Source: Mesorhizobium caraganae
Lineage (GTDB): Bacteria; Pseudomonadota; Alphaproteobacteria; Rhizobiales; Rhizobiaceae
Assembly: GCF_016836705.1 (NCBI RefSeq)
Contig: NZ_JAFCGY010000008.1
Coordinates: 124,001 to 188,000, forward strand
Length of the DNA stretch: 64,000 nucleotides
Direction of reading: 5' to 3'
Each line of letters opens with the position of its first letter. Position 1 is the stretch's first letter. Positions 1 to 8,776 of this stretch are shown piece after piece. Both the position numbers and the translations under genes were made by a program. The notes under the pieces are model-generated. The model saw only the letters and a list, made by a program, of their open reading frames with translations, searched no databases and was not told where the DNA came from.

Positions 1-2
1 GG

Positions 3-323
3 CGCGGTCCCCATGGCGGCAGTGCCACGCTGCTTGTGGGAACTCATGGCCCCGACATGTTAGAGCTTTGGAGATGGATAATGTTTCCGGGCGAAACGTT
101 TGAATCCCCTGGACACTCTCCCGGCACCTTGGAGCTCATTAACGTGGAAATGGGTGAGCTCACGCTGAAGCTGGCCGACACGGACCTTATGATCCAGCGT
201 GGCTCTTCGGTGTTGGCGCGAACAGAGGACAGGCACGCGTATCTTAACTGTGGGACTGAGGAGCTTCGCTTCACCATGGCTGTGGCGGAACTGCAACGAA
301 CTCGGCTACGGATAGAGGTTTGA
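3..323 (+). CDS. XRE/cupin transcriptional regulator, C-terminal part (cut by window start)
   Basis: The reading frame is open from base 3 and reads a cupin sensor domain, with the HTH half lying outside the window. The first residues in the window (RGPHGGSATLLVGTHGPDM) continue straight into the cupin without a frameshift, so the GTG at 36 is not the true start. The cupin has the usual order: HSPGTLELI, a turn, then the RxEDRHAYLN strand. A close relative lies at 54655-55151, but there the same region is frameshifted. The LysR remnant follows 111 bases downstream, as in the second copy. In this family the HTH binds DNA and the cupin senses a small ligand; the ligand is unknown. Confidence 0.75.
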   Translation, partial: RGPHGGSATLLVGTHGPDMLELWRWIMFPGETFESPGHSPGTLELINVEMGELTLKLADTDLMIQRGSSVLARTEDRHAYLNCGTEELRFTMAVAELQRTRLRIEV

Positions 324-434
324 AATGTCAGCTAGTTCGCTGGCGGCAGGAGAGCAATGCTGAAAATGCCACTTGCGTCGGGTTGGACCCGCAAGCCCCC
401 TAGACGTGGCACCGGGCGGAGCTGAAGACGAAAG

Positions 435-898
435 ATGAAGAATCTCCGCAACCTGCCACTTCCGACTCTTAGAACGTTCGAAGCTGCCGCCCGACATCAA
501 AGCCTTACAAAGGCAGCGAGTGAGCTGCATCTGACCGACAGCGCCCTCAGCCCTCAGATTAGTCGCTTGGAAGAGGCCTTGGCCTGCACCCTTTTTGTCA
601 AAGCCGGGCGCGGTTTGATTTTGAGCGACGCTGGAAGAATTTTCGCGAAGGCTGTTGCCGGAGCGCTGCAGGACATCTCGATCACTGCGATGCGGCTATC
701 GGATTTGGAGGATGGGGGAGGGCGGCTGGATATCGCGTGCCCGCCGATGTTTGGGAACACATGGCTTGCGAAAAATCTCGGGGACTTCTGCAAGGATCAC
801 CCGACAATCGAATGCCACATCACGCTGGCTGAAAATCATCGCGTCCACGAACTAAAGACATCGACATCGGCGTTGCATTCGGTCCTGGCGGGTGGCTG
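435..898 (+). pseudogene. LysR-family regulator, 5' half only, frameshifted
   Basis: The first ~140 codons encode a LysR winged-helix domain (LRTFEAAARHQSLTKAA...) and the start of the effector domain, nearly matching the intact gene at 55255-56175. Near base 856 one G is missing compared with the intact copy (ELK-TSTSA here against ELKDIDIGVAFGPGGW there), which throws the frame. Homology ends at about 898, where the sequence switches to a ScfR-type regulator. The gene has lost its effector domain and cannot be functional. Identification is secure because the intact paralogue is in the same window. Confidence 0.85.
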
Positions 899-1640
899 GG
901 GACTTCTTTCATTTTTTGACAACTACATCGATGAGCTTGACCATGCGGCCGAGCATCTGGCGAAAGACTTAGGTGTTCCGGATCGAGATGTCGGTACGGT
1001 TGGCAGATCACTTGGAGCGCTGTCATCGCGTTCGCATTGCGCGTGCCGGCAACAGTGATCAGGCGCTTCGACGCTTCCGTGCGCGTGCTGTACTTGAAGC
1101 GACAGAAATCTGCCAGGATCGGCCTCCAGAACTATTTTGCCGGCGCGCTTATGTTGCCATACCGTCCCTTCCTGGCTGCGGCAAAAGAACTTCGGCACGA
1201 CCTGCACCTGCTCGCAATGCGCTTCGGCGCCAGCCTTGAGCAGGTGGCGCATCGCCTTTCGACGTTGCAAAGGCCTTCGGATGAAGGGCGTTCCGGTCTT
1301 TTTCGCATCGATCGAGCAGCCTCACCAAGTGCCACAGCGCCGCGAAGTTGCAGTTCGCCCGCTACGGTGCAGCTTGCCCGTTGTGGAACGCTCGTCAGGC
1401 GTTCGAAACTCCCGGCCGCATGATGTGCCAACTGGCCGAGACGCCGGACGGCGTTCGATATCTCAGTATCGCCCCTGCAATCACGAAGGCGGACGGTGGA
1501 TTTGGCTCTCCTTGCCAAACAGGTCAGCCTTCGAGCCTAGTGGCGTTTCATGCCGCATTTGTGCGTGCATGGATTGCATTCTACACGTCGCCCGCTCAAG
1601 AGCACGATTACGATCAACCACGACCGACGAAGCGAAATGC
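899..1640 (+). pseudogene. ScfR/PccR-type regulator, decayed 3' half
   Basis: Successive frames match the C-terminal half of the regulator at 52650-54062 in order: DNYIDELDHAAEHLAKDLG, then RVRIARAGN and EATEICQ, then RIGLQNYFAGALMLPY and FGASLEQVAHRLSTLQRP, then FARYGAACPLWNARQAFE and QLAETPDGVRYL, and finally SGVSCRICAC. At least four frameshifts and an internal deletion separate the blocks. The HTH half is absent and the remnant is fused directly to the broken LysR gene. It is a fossil, not a gene. Confidence 0.85.
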
Positions 1641-2013
1641 TATAAAGCCGTTTTTCGCGTGCTTCGTAAGCCACCTCCGACCAATTGAAAAGTAGCATGG
1701 GTGGGCGCTGGGCATGCCGGGTAAGTCCGATCTGCTCCATCCGCTGGATGGCAAGCGTGTATCATAGGCGAAGTCAGCAATGGCGGCTTCGCTCGACCGG
1801 ACCCGGGCCTTGTTGGTCATGGTACAAAATTGGTTAGCCGGGAGTTTGGTGCGATCATGCAACGGCATGTTGCATCCAGTGCGGTGTCGGACTCCCGGAT
1901 TCAAACTGCCAGAAGGTCAGCGGTTGTCGGTGGGCGCGCCAGGGTGGCGCAATTTCGTTGGCCGGTTGCGAAGCCTTCAGCCGCCCGCCAGTTCGCAAAA
2001 ATTCGGCGAAGAT
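1641..2013. other. Gene-free stretch after the regulator remnants
   Basis: No convincing gene. Short open frames on both strands have no recognisable domain. The stretch lies between the tail of the ScfR-like remnant and the convergent end of the AlaX-like gene and is probably decayed coding DNA. Confidence 0.4.
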
Positions 2014-2904
2014 TTACGCCTCTCGAGCGTGTGTTGTCATGACAAAGCCGTCCTCTGAGGGCGCCAAAGTGATCTTGACATCACCGATCTCCGAAAGCCT
2101 CTCCACATGGGTCCCTCCGCAAGGGATGATGGCCTCGGTACCATCGAGGTTGCATCGCCACTGCCGAATTCCATCAAGCAATCCCTCGGAAGGCGTCAAA
2201 CTGACCAACGTGTTCGTTTCCAGCCAGCGGCATATCATCCCGTTAATTTCCACACCCACGGTTTCAAGGTTGTTGAGAAAACCATCACGATCAAAGCCCT
2301 TCTTCTTGAGCGACTTGCCCAATCGATAGACGTCCGTGGACACAGCTGGTTCGATCGAGGAGTTCTCTATTGCGGCCTTGTCGAGATTTGGCCGCCCAAG
2401 CGAATCGAGATCCGCAAAATCCTTGGTCCAGAAAGGAACTGAAGCCGCATTCAGTGCCAACGCGGCAAGATGCGCCGCCGTATGCGGTACCGATAGCGCC
2501 TTACGTCTACGCGGTTCAACCGTGAAGCGTGCTTCCTCACCGATATAGGCACCGAGGTCACGATCTGACTGAACAATATGTACTACCACGCCCTGCCACG
2601 CGCCCTCACCCTTCCTGACGGCTTTCGCTTCCTCCCCAATCAAAAGCACTCCGGCGCCAGCATCGATCAAGCCTGTCCAGGCATCCGCAATCTCAACCAC
2701 TACTCCATCCGCGAAGGCGATCTGACCTAGATCGGCGGGTTGGTCCGGCCAACGAAAGCTGACGGGATGCACTGGCGTTCGGTCCGCGATGACGAGCCAA
2801 CCATTTGCACAAGGCGCTGCAAATTCGATCCTGCCTTGTCCTGCGAGGGCACCACCCGGGAAGGTCACGAAGGTGCCGGCCTTCATCGAAGTGTCGAATT
2901 TCAT
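2014..2904 (-). CDS. AlaX-like alanyl-tRNA editing hydrolase
   Basis: A 296-residue protein of the freestanding alanyl-tRNA-editing (AlaX/threonyl-alanyl tRNA synthetase second additional domain) superfamily. It carries both zinc-binding motifs of that fold: HTAAH (His141, His145) and CGGTH (Cys262, His266). The N-terminal ~110 residues form the beta-barrel that precedes the editing domain in longer AlaX proteins. Known members hydrolyse Ser or Gly wrongly loaded on tRNA-Ala; some sit in catabolic clusters. The start ATG at 2904 is preceded by a GAGAGG-type ribosome site. It is transcribed away from the M20 gene, sharing a 412-base intergenic region. Function in the local amino-acid module is inferred only. 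Confidence 0.82.
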   Translation of the reverse strand: MKFDTSMKAGTFVTFPGGALAGQGRIEFAAPCANGWLVIADRTPVHPVSFRWPDQPADLGQIAFADGVVVEIADAWTGLIDAGAGVLLIGEEAKAVRKGEGAWQGVVVHIVQSDRDLGAYIGEEARFTVEPRRRKALSVPHTAAHLAALALNAASVPFWTKDFADLDSLGRPNLDKAAIENSSIEPAVSTDVYRLGKSLKKKGFDRDGFLNNLETVGVEINGMICRWLETNTLVSLTPSEGLLDGIRQWRCNLDGTEAIIPCGGTHVERLSEIGDVKITLAPSEDGFVMTTHAREA

Positions 2905-2918
2905 GCTTCTGCTGCCTC

Positions 2919-2932
2919 TCCGATACGTCGGA
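2919..2932. promoter_or_regulatory. Perfect dyad TCCGA-N4-TCGGA before the AlaX-like gene
   Basis: A perfect inverted repeat, arms TCCGA and TCGGA around TACG, lies 15 bases upstream of the AlaX-like start. A second imperfect palindrome (GGAnGTGCACnTCC) is at 2957-2970 and AT-rich sequence suited to a -10 box lies between them. Probable operator; the binding protein is unknown. Confidence 0.4.
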
Positions 2933-3279
2933 ATCCATTTTATATTTTTTTGTCTTATAGAAGGAGGTGCACTTCCTCAAGTCCGGTAAGACGGCAAGAT
3001 TGGTGAGGCGCTCGCCCTAGTCGGCAAGGCGCTTACCGACTTCCCGCAACCAGTTCCAACCGCTTGTCCTGGATGGCAAATTGGAAAGCGATGGTCCTTC
3101 CTCCGGAGCGTTGATCAAAGGTGGCATTGGTCGCGTCAATTCGGTCAGCAGAGGCTGCGTTGAGGTTGGGGAATTGCGCGTATCTCTTAAGGGATCATGT
3201 CTCAAAAATCTTAAATGCGACCGAAGTGCAAAGCAAAAACGGCGCCCTGACAGAGACCTTTCCTTTGCGCACGTTTTTG

Positions 3280-3302
3280 TATAATTTGGACTACGCAGTC
3301 CA
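3280..3302 (+). promoter_or_regulatory. -10 box and TGGAC-N6-GTCCA operator of the M20 gene
   Basis: A consensus TATAAT is at 3280-3285 and a dyad, arms TGGAC and GTCCA with six bases between, follows at 3287-3302, where transcription should begin. The -35 region is weak. The ribosome site AAGGA and the ATG at 3317 follow closely. The same dyad with the same spacing precedes the YheO-like remnant at 9940-9959, so the YheO/DauR-type protein encoded at 7593-8246 is the likely binder. That link is inference. Confidence 0.5.
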
Positions 3303-3316
3303 CAAAAGGAATCAAA

Positions 3317-4504
3317 ATGGGCGGGTTGACTGAAACAGACATCAGAAAGCTCATCTCGTATCGACATGAGCTTCACGCGCACCCAGAGCTGTCTTTGGAA
3401 GAAACCTGGACCTCAGCGTTTGTGAAAGAACGGCTCCTGGAACTCGGCGTTACAGTTCACGATAAGATCGGAGGACATGGCGTTGTCGGTGTAATCAAAG
3501 GCCGCCGCCCAGGGCCGGCCGTGGCGCTTCGTGCGGACATGGATGCTCTCCAAATCGACGAGCGTAGCGGCCCCGCCTATGCATCACAGTTCCCCGGTAA
3601 GATGCATGCGTGCGGGCATGACGGACATGTGGCGATCCTCATGGGCGCGGGAATGCTTCTGGCGCGGACGCGAGACTTTGCAGGGACGGTTTATCTCGTT
3701 TTCCAGCCTGCCGAAGAACGCCTCGGCGGCGCGCGCATGATGATTGAAGACGGACTGCTTGATCGGTTCCCCTTCCAGCGAATATTCGGTCTGCACAATT
3801 GGCCCGGCCTGCCTGTCGGCGAAGTGATGGTCCATGACGGCCCGGTCATGGCCGGCACGTCGGAGTTTGACCTGTCGTTTTCCGCCGAGGGCGCGCACGC
3901 TGCCATGCCCCATCTGACAGGTGATCCTCTGTTGGCCGGCGGTCACTTCCTTACAGGCCTGCAACAGGCTGTTGGTCGAGCGATCGACCCCTACGAACCC
4001 GCCGTCGCGACCGTCGGCTCATTTCAGGGCGGCCACGCGCAGAACATCATCCCTCAATCCGCAGAACTGAAGGGCACGCTGCGTGCCTTCAGGATGGAGA
4101 CGCTGGAGCTTTTGCGAGACCGGACGCGGAGCATTGCACAGTCAGCAGCTTCGATAGCATCGTGTGGTTTCGACCTGATGTTTGATGACCCTCCCATCCC
4201 TCCAGTGGTCAATACTCCGGCTGAGCGAGATCTCATGCGGCAAGCGGTAAAGCAGGCCGGGCTAACCGCATCGGAAGGGGCCAAAAAGCCCACCATGGCG
4301 GGCGATGATTTTGGCCTCTTTTTGCAGCACCGACCAGGCGCATATGTCTGGATCGGCAATGGACCGGTGATGCCGGACGGCGGGTTGCATCAGCCGGCAT
4401 ATGACTTCAACGACGCGGCTGTTCGCCCAGGCGCAGAGCTGCTTGCGAAAACCGCAGAGATTGCGCTGGCTAAGGATACGAATCTCAATCGATCGACTAA
4501 TTAG
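3317..4504 (+). CDS. M20-family amidohydrolase (hippurate hydrolase/HipO type)
   Basis: A 395-residue metallo-aminoacylase. Visible family features are ADMDALQIDE (residues 74-82), HACGHDGH (97-104, with Cys99 and His101 as metal ligands), the catalytic-site PAEE (121-124), the GLHNWPG histidine near 150 and the C-terminal MAGDDFG. Family members hydrolyse N-acyl or aromatic amides of amino acids (hippurate, IAA-amino acids, N-acetyl amino acids) in the cytoplasm. It is the first gene of a forward run continuing with an ornithine-cyclodeaminase-family gene and a dehydratase-family gene, so it may release the amino acid those enzymes handle. The exact acyl substrate cannot be read from sequence. 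Confidence 0.88.
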   Translation: MGGLTETDIRKLISYRHELHAHPELSLEETWTSAFVKERLLELGVTVHDKIGGHGVVGVIKGRRPGPAVALRADMDALQIDERSGPAYASQFPGKMHACGHDGHVAILMGAGMLLARTRDFAGTVYLVFQPAEERLGGARMMIEDGLLDRFPFQRIFGLHNWPGLPVGEVMVHDGPVMAGTSEFDLSFSAEGAHAAMPHLTGDPLLAGGHFLTGLQQAVGRAIDPYEPAVATVGSFQGGHAQNIIPQSAELKGTLRAFRMETLELLRDRTRSIAQSAASIASCGFDLMFDDPPIPPVVNTPAERDLMRQAVKQAGLTASEGAKKPTMAGDDFGLFLQHRPGAYVWIGNGPVMPDGGLHQPAYDFNDAAVRPGAELLAKTAEIALAKDTNLNRSTN

Positions 4505-4749
4505 TCCACTATAGACAACTTAGTATAATCGGATATCCTGGGACCGAGTGGTTGGAGCCAATTGAAGGGTTAAACGGCTCTCCCAAGCAACTAGTTCACG
4601 TTTGGCGTCGCCGATCATCTCTTAAGTGACCAATCATCTCTTAAGTGCGGGCGTTCATGGCAGTCGAATGAGGCTCAGCCTGAATGCCCAACGCTCCAGC
4701 GTCTCGGAAGCGGCTTCCGGGAGAAGTATTAGCAAACGAGCAGGAACCA

Positions 4750-5712
4750 ATGATCCAGTTGTCACGATCCGAAATCCAAGCGCTTGTATCGATCGATTCC
4801 GGGGCCATAGAAGCGATCCGCGATGCCTATGTCGCCGTGACTGACGGTCGGGGAAATGTACCCCCTGTAGGCTATCTCGGCTTCCCGGACAGCAACGGTG
4901 ACTGTCATATTAAATACGGCTACATCACGGGAGACCCGGTCTTCGTCGTGAAGATCGCAGCCGGTTTTTACGATAATCCGGCCAAGGGGCTTCCATCGAG
5001 CAACGGAATAATCGTTGCGATCTCGGCGACCACCGGCCAGATCGTCGCCACTCTGAATGACGAGGGCTGGCTAACGGACCTTCGCACTGGGATCGGAGGT
5101 GCCGTTGCAACATTCGCAGTGTGTCGTGAGGACGCCGATCAGTTTCTGATCGTGGGGACCGGAACCCAGGCTCGCTTTCAGGCCCGCGCTATTGCCTCGC
5201 TCGCCTCGCGCCCCATCACGATCAGTGTCTGGGGAAGATCGAGAGCGAAAGCCGAAGAATTGAAGGCCAACCTCAAGGAGTATGGTGCCGATGTTGCTGT
5301 TGTCGATGATCTCGAAGTTGCTTCTCGCGTCGCTGACGTCATCGTTACGACTACACCTTCAAGTCAGCCACTGATCATGTCGGACTGGGTCAGGGCCGGT
5401 ACTCATCTGACTGCCATGGGCGCAGATTCCCCAGGCAAGCAAGAACTTGATCGTAAGCTGGTTGCCCGCGCAAACTGCTTGGTGGTGGACATTGCTCGCC
5501 AATGCCTCGAGCACGGCGAATTCGCAGGCGCCTTTGCTGATGGCCTCATCAAAGCTGATGATTGCACTCCGTTGGGCGCGATCCTCTCTGGAAAAGTGGT
5601 CGCACGCAGAAATCCCACAGACATCACCATCGCCGATCTGACCGGTGTTGCGACGCAGGACATAGCGATCGCGAGAACAGTTCTCGAGAGAATTCCCGGA
5701 CTGAAACTCTAG
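4750..5712 (+). CDS. Ornithine cyclodeaminase/mu-crystallin family imine reductase
   Basis: A 320-residue NAD(P)-dependent enzyme of the ornithine cyclodeaminase/mu-crystallin family. The substrate-binding region reads HIKYGYI and VKIAAGFYDNPAKGLPSS, followed by a Rossmann segment (FLIVGTGTQARFQARAIASL) and the conserved acidic site MGADSPGKQELD. The frame is open upstream to 4684, but ATG 4750 has a better-placed AGGA ribosome site and begins where family homology begins. Members either cyclise ornithine to proline or reduce imines to amino acids. Pairing with the dehydratase-family gene at 6570 resembles the BhcD/BhcB and EutC/EutB gene pairs, in which this enzyme type is thought to handle a dehydratase-derived imine. 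Confidence 0.87.
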   Translation: MIQLSRSEIQALVSIDSGAIEAIRDAYVAVTDGRGNVPPVGYLGFPDSNGDCHIKYGYITGDPVFVVKIAAGFYDNPAKGLPSSNGIIVAISATTGQIVATLNDEGWLTDLRTGIGGAVATFAVCREDADQFLIVGTGTQARFQARAIASLASRPITISVWGRSRAKAEELKANLKEYGADVAVVDDLEVASRVADVIVTTTPSSQPLIMSDWVRAGTHLTAMGADSPGKQELDRKLVARANCLVVDIARQCLEHGEFAGAFADGLIKADDCTPLGAILSGKVVARRNPTDITIADLTGVATQDIAIARTVLERIPGLKL

Positions 5713-5848
5713 GCCGGGCTTTACTTGGCGGTCGGTTTTGTTTTGTCGGAATAATCTCCCAGCTAATAGAGCGCCGCTTTATCGGTGCTGCGGGAAAGAC
5801 AAGTAGCCGTCAGGAACGGTCAAAACAGAAAGTCTTGGGCGTAACGCC

Positions 5849-6555
5849 ATGATCGTCGCAGAAAATCTTGTCAAATCGTATGGTGCGGTGAAAATTCTTC
5901 ACGGTGTCAGCCTTTCCGTCGCAGCCGGCGAGCGCATCGTTCCTCTGCGGACCATCAGGATCTGGCAAGTCAATGCTGGTCCGTTGGTTGAATGGTTTGG
6001 AGCAGAGGCAGCACGGTGAAGTGCCGACCGCAGGTTGTCCTCCAGCTGTTCAAATGTCTTGGAACTCGGCGGCGACGTCGGAACGGTCTTTCAACAATTT
6101 AATCTTTTCTGCATCTAACCGTGCTCGATGATCTGACACTTGCCATGACACGGAAGGAGGCCGAGCAGCAAGCGACAGCAATGGTCACACGCATGCAACT
6201 TGTAGACAAGGCGCGCGCCTATCCGCGCCAACTCAGCGGAGGTCAGGAGCAACGCGTGGCTATTGCCCAGGCCCTGTGTATGAAGCCGAAGGTCATGTTG
6301 TTCGACGAACCAACGTCGGCTCTCGATCCGGAAATGGTCAAGGAAGTGCTAGACGTGATGACCGACCTCTCCCGCCAGGGGTTGACCATGATCGTGGTCA
6401 CTGACGAATCGGGCTTCGCTAGGAGCGTAGCCGACCGTATCATTTTCATGGACGGGGGAACTATATTGGAAGAAGCCGATCCAGAAACGTTCTTCCGCAA
6501 TCCACAGCACGCTCGAACGAAGAAGTTTCTTCGTCAAATTGAGCGCCATCACTGA
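5849..6555 (+). pseudogene. Polar amino-acid ABC transporter ATPase, frameshifted
   Basis: Three frames must be joined to read an AapP/GlnQ-type ATPase: MIVAENLVKSYGAVKILHG from 5849, then [20 protein letters not shown] (Walker A) from about 5942, then [13 protein letters not shown] to the end from about 6121. One frameshift is just before Walker A and another is within the [11 protein letters not shown] region, where a stop codon now lies. Key residues have also drifted: the H-loop histidine is aspartate ([10 protein letters not shown]) and the signature reads LSGGQEQR. No permease or binding-protein gene accompanies it. It is a dead remnant of an importer. Confidence 0.85.
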
Positions 6556-6569
6556 GGAAGGACGAGATT

Positions 6570-7550
6570 ATGCCAAACACACTATACGAAACCGCAGCAA
6601 ACGTCGTCCGTGCAAGGGCTCGCATCCACTCTCACATCTTTGAAACTCCGCTCATTCCGGCCAGAAAAGCGGGCAAGGCTATCGGCGCGCAGGTTCTTTT
6701 CAAGGCCGAGAATTTCCAGCTGACCGGATCGTTCAAGATCCGCGGTGCAATGTCCAAAATTTCAGCGCAAGCCCCCAACCAGCGTCTGATAACGGCCTCA
6801 TCGGGCAACCACGGGATCGGCGCAGCTCATGCATCGAAAGTTCTTTTCCAGAACTTGACTGTTGTTTTGCCGGTGACTGTCGTTCCGGCGAAGCTGGAAA
6901 AAATCAGATCTTACGGTGTGGACGTAATCCTTCACGGCGTGGAGACGGGTTTGGCCGAGCAGCACGCGCAGCAGCTCGCCATCTCAGAAGGATTTGCCTA
7001 CATCTCACCCTATAACGATCCGGAGGTGATAGCTGGTCAGGGAACGATCGGCCTCGAGCTTCTGGAACAGTGCGCGGAAATAGATAACATTTTCATCTCT
7101 ATGGGTGGCGGCGGCCTGATAGGCGGCATCGCCTCCGTTCTCAAGGCTTTCAGCCCTCGGACAAAGGTGTATGGCATCGCAGCTTCAAATTCGAAGGCTT
7201 TGGCGGAATCGATGAAAGCCGGACGAATTGTCGATGTCGAACATCACGATACCTTGGCCGACGCCGTTTCGGGGGGCGTCGACCAGGGGGCGATCACACT
7301 CGATCTCGCCAGGCTCGCAGTCGACGAGGTTGTCGAATGCGGCGAAGCCGAAATCCGTGCGGGGCTGAAAGCTCTTGCTTTCGACGAGAACATGATCGTG
7401 GAAGGCTCGGCCGCGCTCGCTTTCGCAGGCTTCAACAAAGTTGCGGAACGACTCACGGGAAAGACAAGCGTTATTCTGCTATGCGGTGCCAACTACGACA
7501 AAAATACTATCATGAATGCGATCTACGACCGGCAAAGAGGTGATACATAA
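6570..7550 (+). CDS. PLP-dependent serine/threonine dehydratase family enzyme
   Basis: A 326-residue fold-type II PLP enzyme. It shows the Schiff-base lysine in LTGSFKIRGA (Lys56), the SSGNHG substrate loop (77-82) and the phosphate-binding GGGGLIGG (179-186). Length matches catabolic threonine dehydratases, serine racemases and beta-hydroxyaspartate dehydratases, with no C-terminal ACT domain, so it is not the biosynthetic IlvA form. A GAGGAAGG ribosome site precedes ATG 6570. It lies in the same forward run as the cyclodeaminase-family gene. A beta-hydroxy amino acid is the likely substrate; which one is unknown. Confidence 0.88.
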   Translation: MPNTLYETAANVVRARARIHSHIFETPLIPARKAGKAIGAQVLFKAENFQLTGSFKIRGAMSKISAQAPNQRLITASSGNHGIGAAHASKVLFQNLTVVLPVTVVPAKLEKIRSYGVDVILHGVETGLAEQHAQQLAISEGFAYISPYNDPEVIAGQGTIGLELLEQCAEIDNIFISMGGGGLIGGIASVLKAFSPRTKVYGIAASNSKALAESMKAGRIVDVEHHDTLADAVSGGVDQGAITLDLARLAVDEVVECGEAEIRAGLKALAFDENMIVEGSAALAFAGFNKVAERLTGKTSVILLCGANYDKNTIMNAIYDRQRGDT

Positions 7551-7592
7551 TGAAGATGGGTGCTGACAGGTATCCTCTTTTGCGCGCGCTGT

Positions 7593-8246
7593 TCACTTGA
7601 GATCGCGAAGGTAATTGTAAACAGTCGCTCGCCCCATCTGAAGTATCTTCGAAATGTACGCCGCAGCATGTTTGCCGCTGAAAGCACCATCTTCAGCCAG
7701 CTCACGAACCAGCTCCTGCTTCTGAGCCCTCGTGAGGTTGCCGATAGGCACCTTTCGTTTCGCTGTCCAGCCATGAACGTACTCGTTGATGCGTTCATGC
7801 CAGTCTTCCTTGAAAAGCGCTGCTGGCTTTCCCTCGTCAATTGAAACCGTCGACATCGCGCTCAAGACCTGGATCGCCGACTGTATGTGCGACACGTCGA
7901 TGTTGATACATAGAACAGCAACCGGGCGGTCATCCGATCCACGTATGACAGCACTCACGGATTTCACTCGTCTTCCGTCAAAGTTGACTTTCTCGTACGG
8001 CCCGATTGTTCGATCGTCGGGCTTGAAGTCGATTTCGTGAAGATGAGAAGGCTCGCCAACGTCACGCTTTGAAAAATTGTTGGCGATGTAGCTGATCGTT
8101 TCGCTCTCCACATGATGCAAAACAACTTCAGCGTATGGTTGTAGGATCAGTGCGATCGCATCGCACACCGGCTGATACATGATCAGCGGACCGTATAACG
8201 TGCTTGACTTGGCTTTTTTGCTGCGTTTCGGCATTCCGTTTCTCAT
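7593..8246 (-). CDS. YheO/DauR-type transcriptional regulator (PAS-like + HTH)
   Basis: A 217-residue protein with an N-terminal YheO-like PAS domain (CDAIALILQPYAEVVLHHVES to DDRPVAVLCINIDVS) and a C-terminal DauR-type HTH (FSGKHAAAYISKILQMGRATVYNYLRDL). DauR represses D-arginine catabolism in Pseudomonas and related proteins control amino-acid degradation genes. ATG 8246 was chosen because upstream codons overlap DNA belonging to the GntR remnant; ATG 8234 is also possible. It converges on the dehydratase-family gene and probably regulates the 3317-7550 genes through the dyad at 3287-3302. Confidence 0.85.
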   Translation of the reverse strand: MRNGMPKRSKKAKSSTLYGPLIMYQPVCDAIALILQPYAEVVLHHVESETISYIANNFSKRDVGEPSHLHEIDFKPDDRTIGPYEKVNFDGRRVKSVSAVIRGSDDRPVAVLCINIDVSHIQSAIQVLSAMSTVSIDEGKPAALFKEDWHERINEYVHGWTAKRKVPIGNLTRAQKQELVRELAEDGAFSGKHAAAYISKILQMGRATVYNYLRDLK

Positions 8247-8281
8247 CTTTGACCCACTAACTTCAAAGTCTCGCGCTTGCG

Positions 8282-8776
8282 CTACGTGGGGTTGCGAGGA
8301 GCGAGTTCGTGTCGCTTCCAGAAATTCCTGGAATGTGACGAATGCGCCGTAAAACTGAGCCAAGCTCGCTCAGCGTCCCGGCCCCGAGCTCGACGAGTCT
8401 CGTTCACAACTGGCTCTGTTCTCCTTGTGGTCCGTTCTCGATCGGGTTGCAAACTCGTTCGGGGCCGCGAAGGCTGGTGTACGGGCCGGGGCCCAGAAGC
8501 CTTCTGCAAGCGATTCCATGATTCTTCGATGTGAAATCTCAACGTGCGTGCTGCAAGCAGATGGGTTTTGGTTACGAGACCGTCGGATATAAGACGCCCA
8601 AGGGCCTCACGGATCGGAGTTTGCGATATTCCAAACTGTCGAGCCAGCTCATCGACGGTTATGCGCGCTCCGGGCGGCAGTTGCAGAGAGATCAACTGAC
8701 CCAAAATCAGGCCATAGGCTTCATCCGCAAGCCTAGGGCCGCGCTGGAGACTGGGGGCGATCCGCCGGTTACTCAT
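8282..8776 (-). pseudogene. GntR/FCD regulator with in-frame internal deletion and lost stop
   Basis: The first 73 or so codons are identical to the intact GntR gene at 14425-15096 (winged-helix domain SISLQLPPGARITVDE region). The frame then jumps directly to the last helix (RTLRFHIEESWNRLQK). Compared with the intact gene 387 bases (129 codons) are missing, removing nearly all of the FCD effector domain. One T is then missing in the AAGCCTTCTGC segment, so the normal stop is lost and the frame runs on into unrelated codons. DNA binding might survive but ligand control cannot. Confidence 0.85.

Noticed and set aside
5849-6555. Programmed frameshifting of the ABC ATPase gene
   Set aside because: Two separate shifts, an in-frame stop and a changed H-loop residue indicate decay, not a regulated shift.
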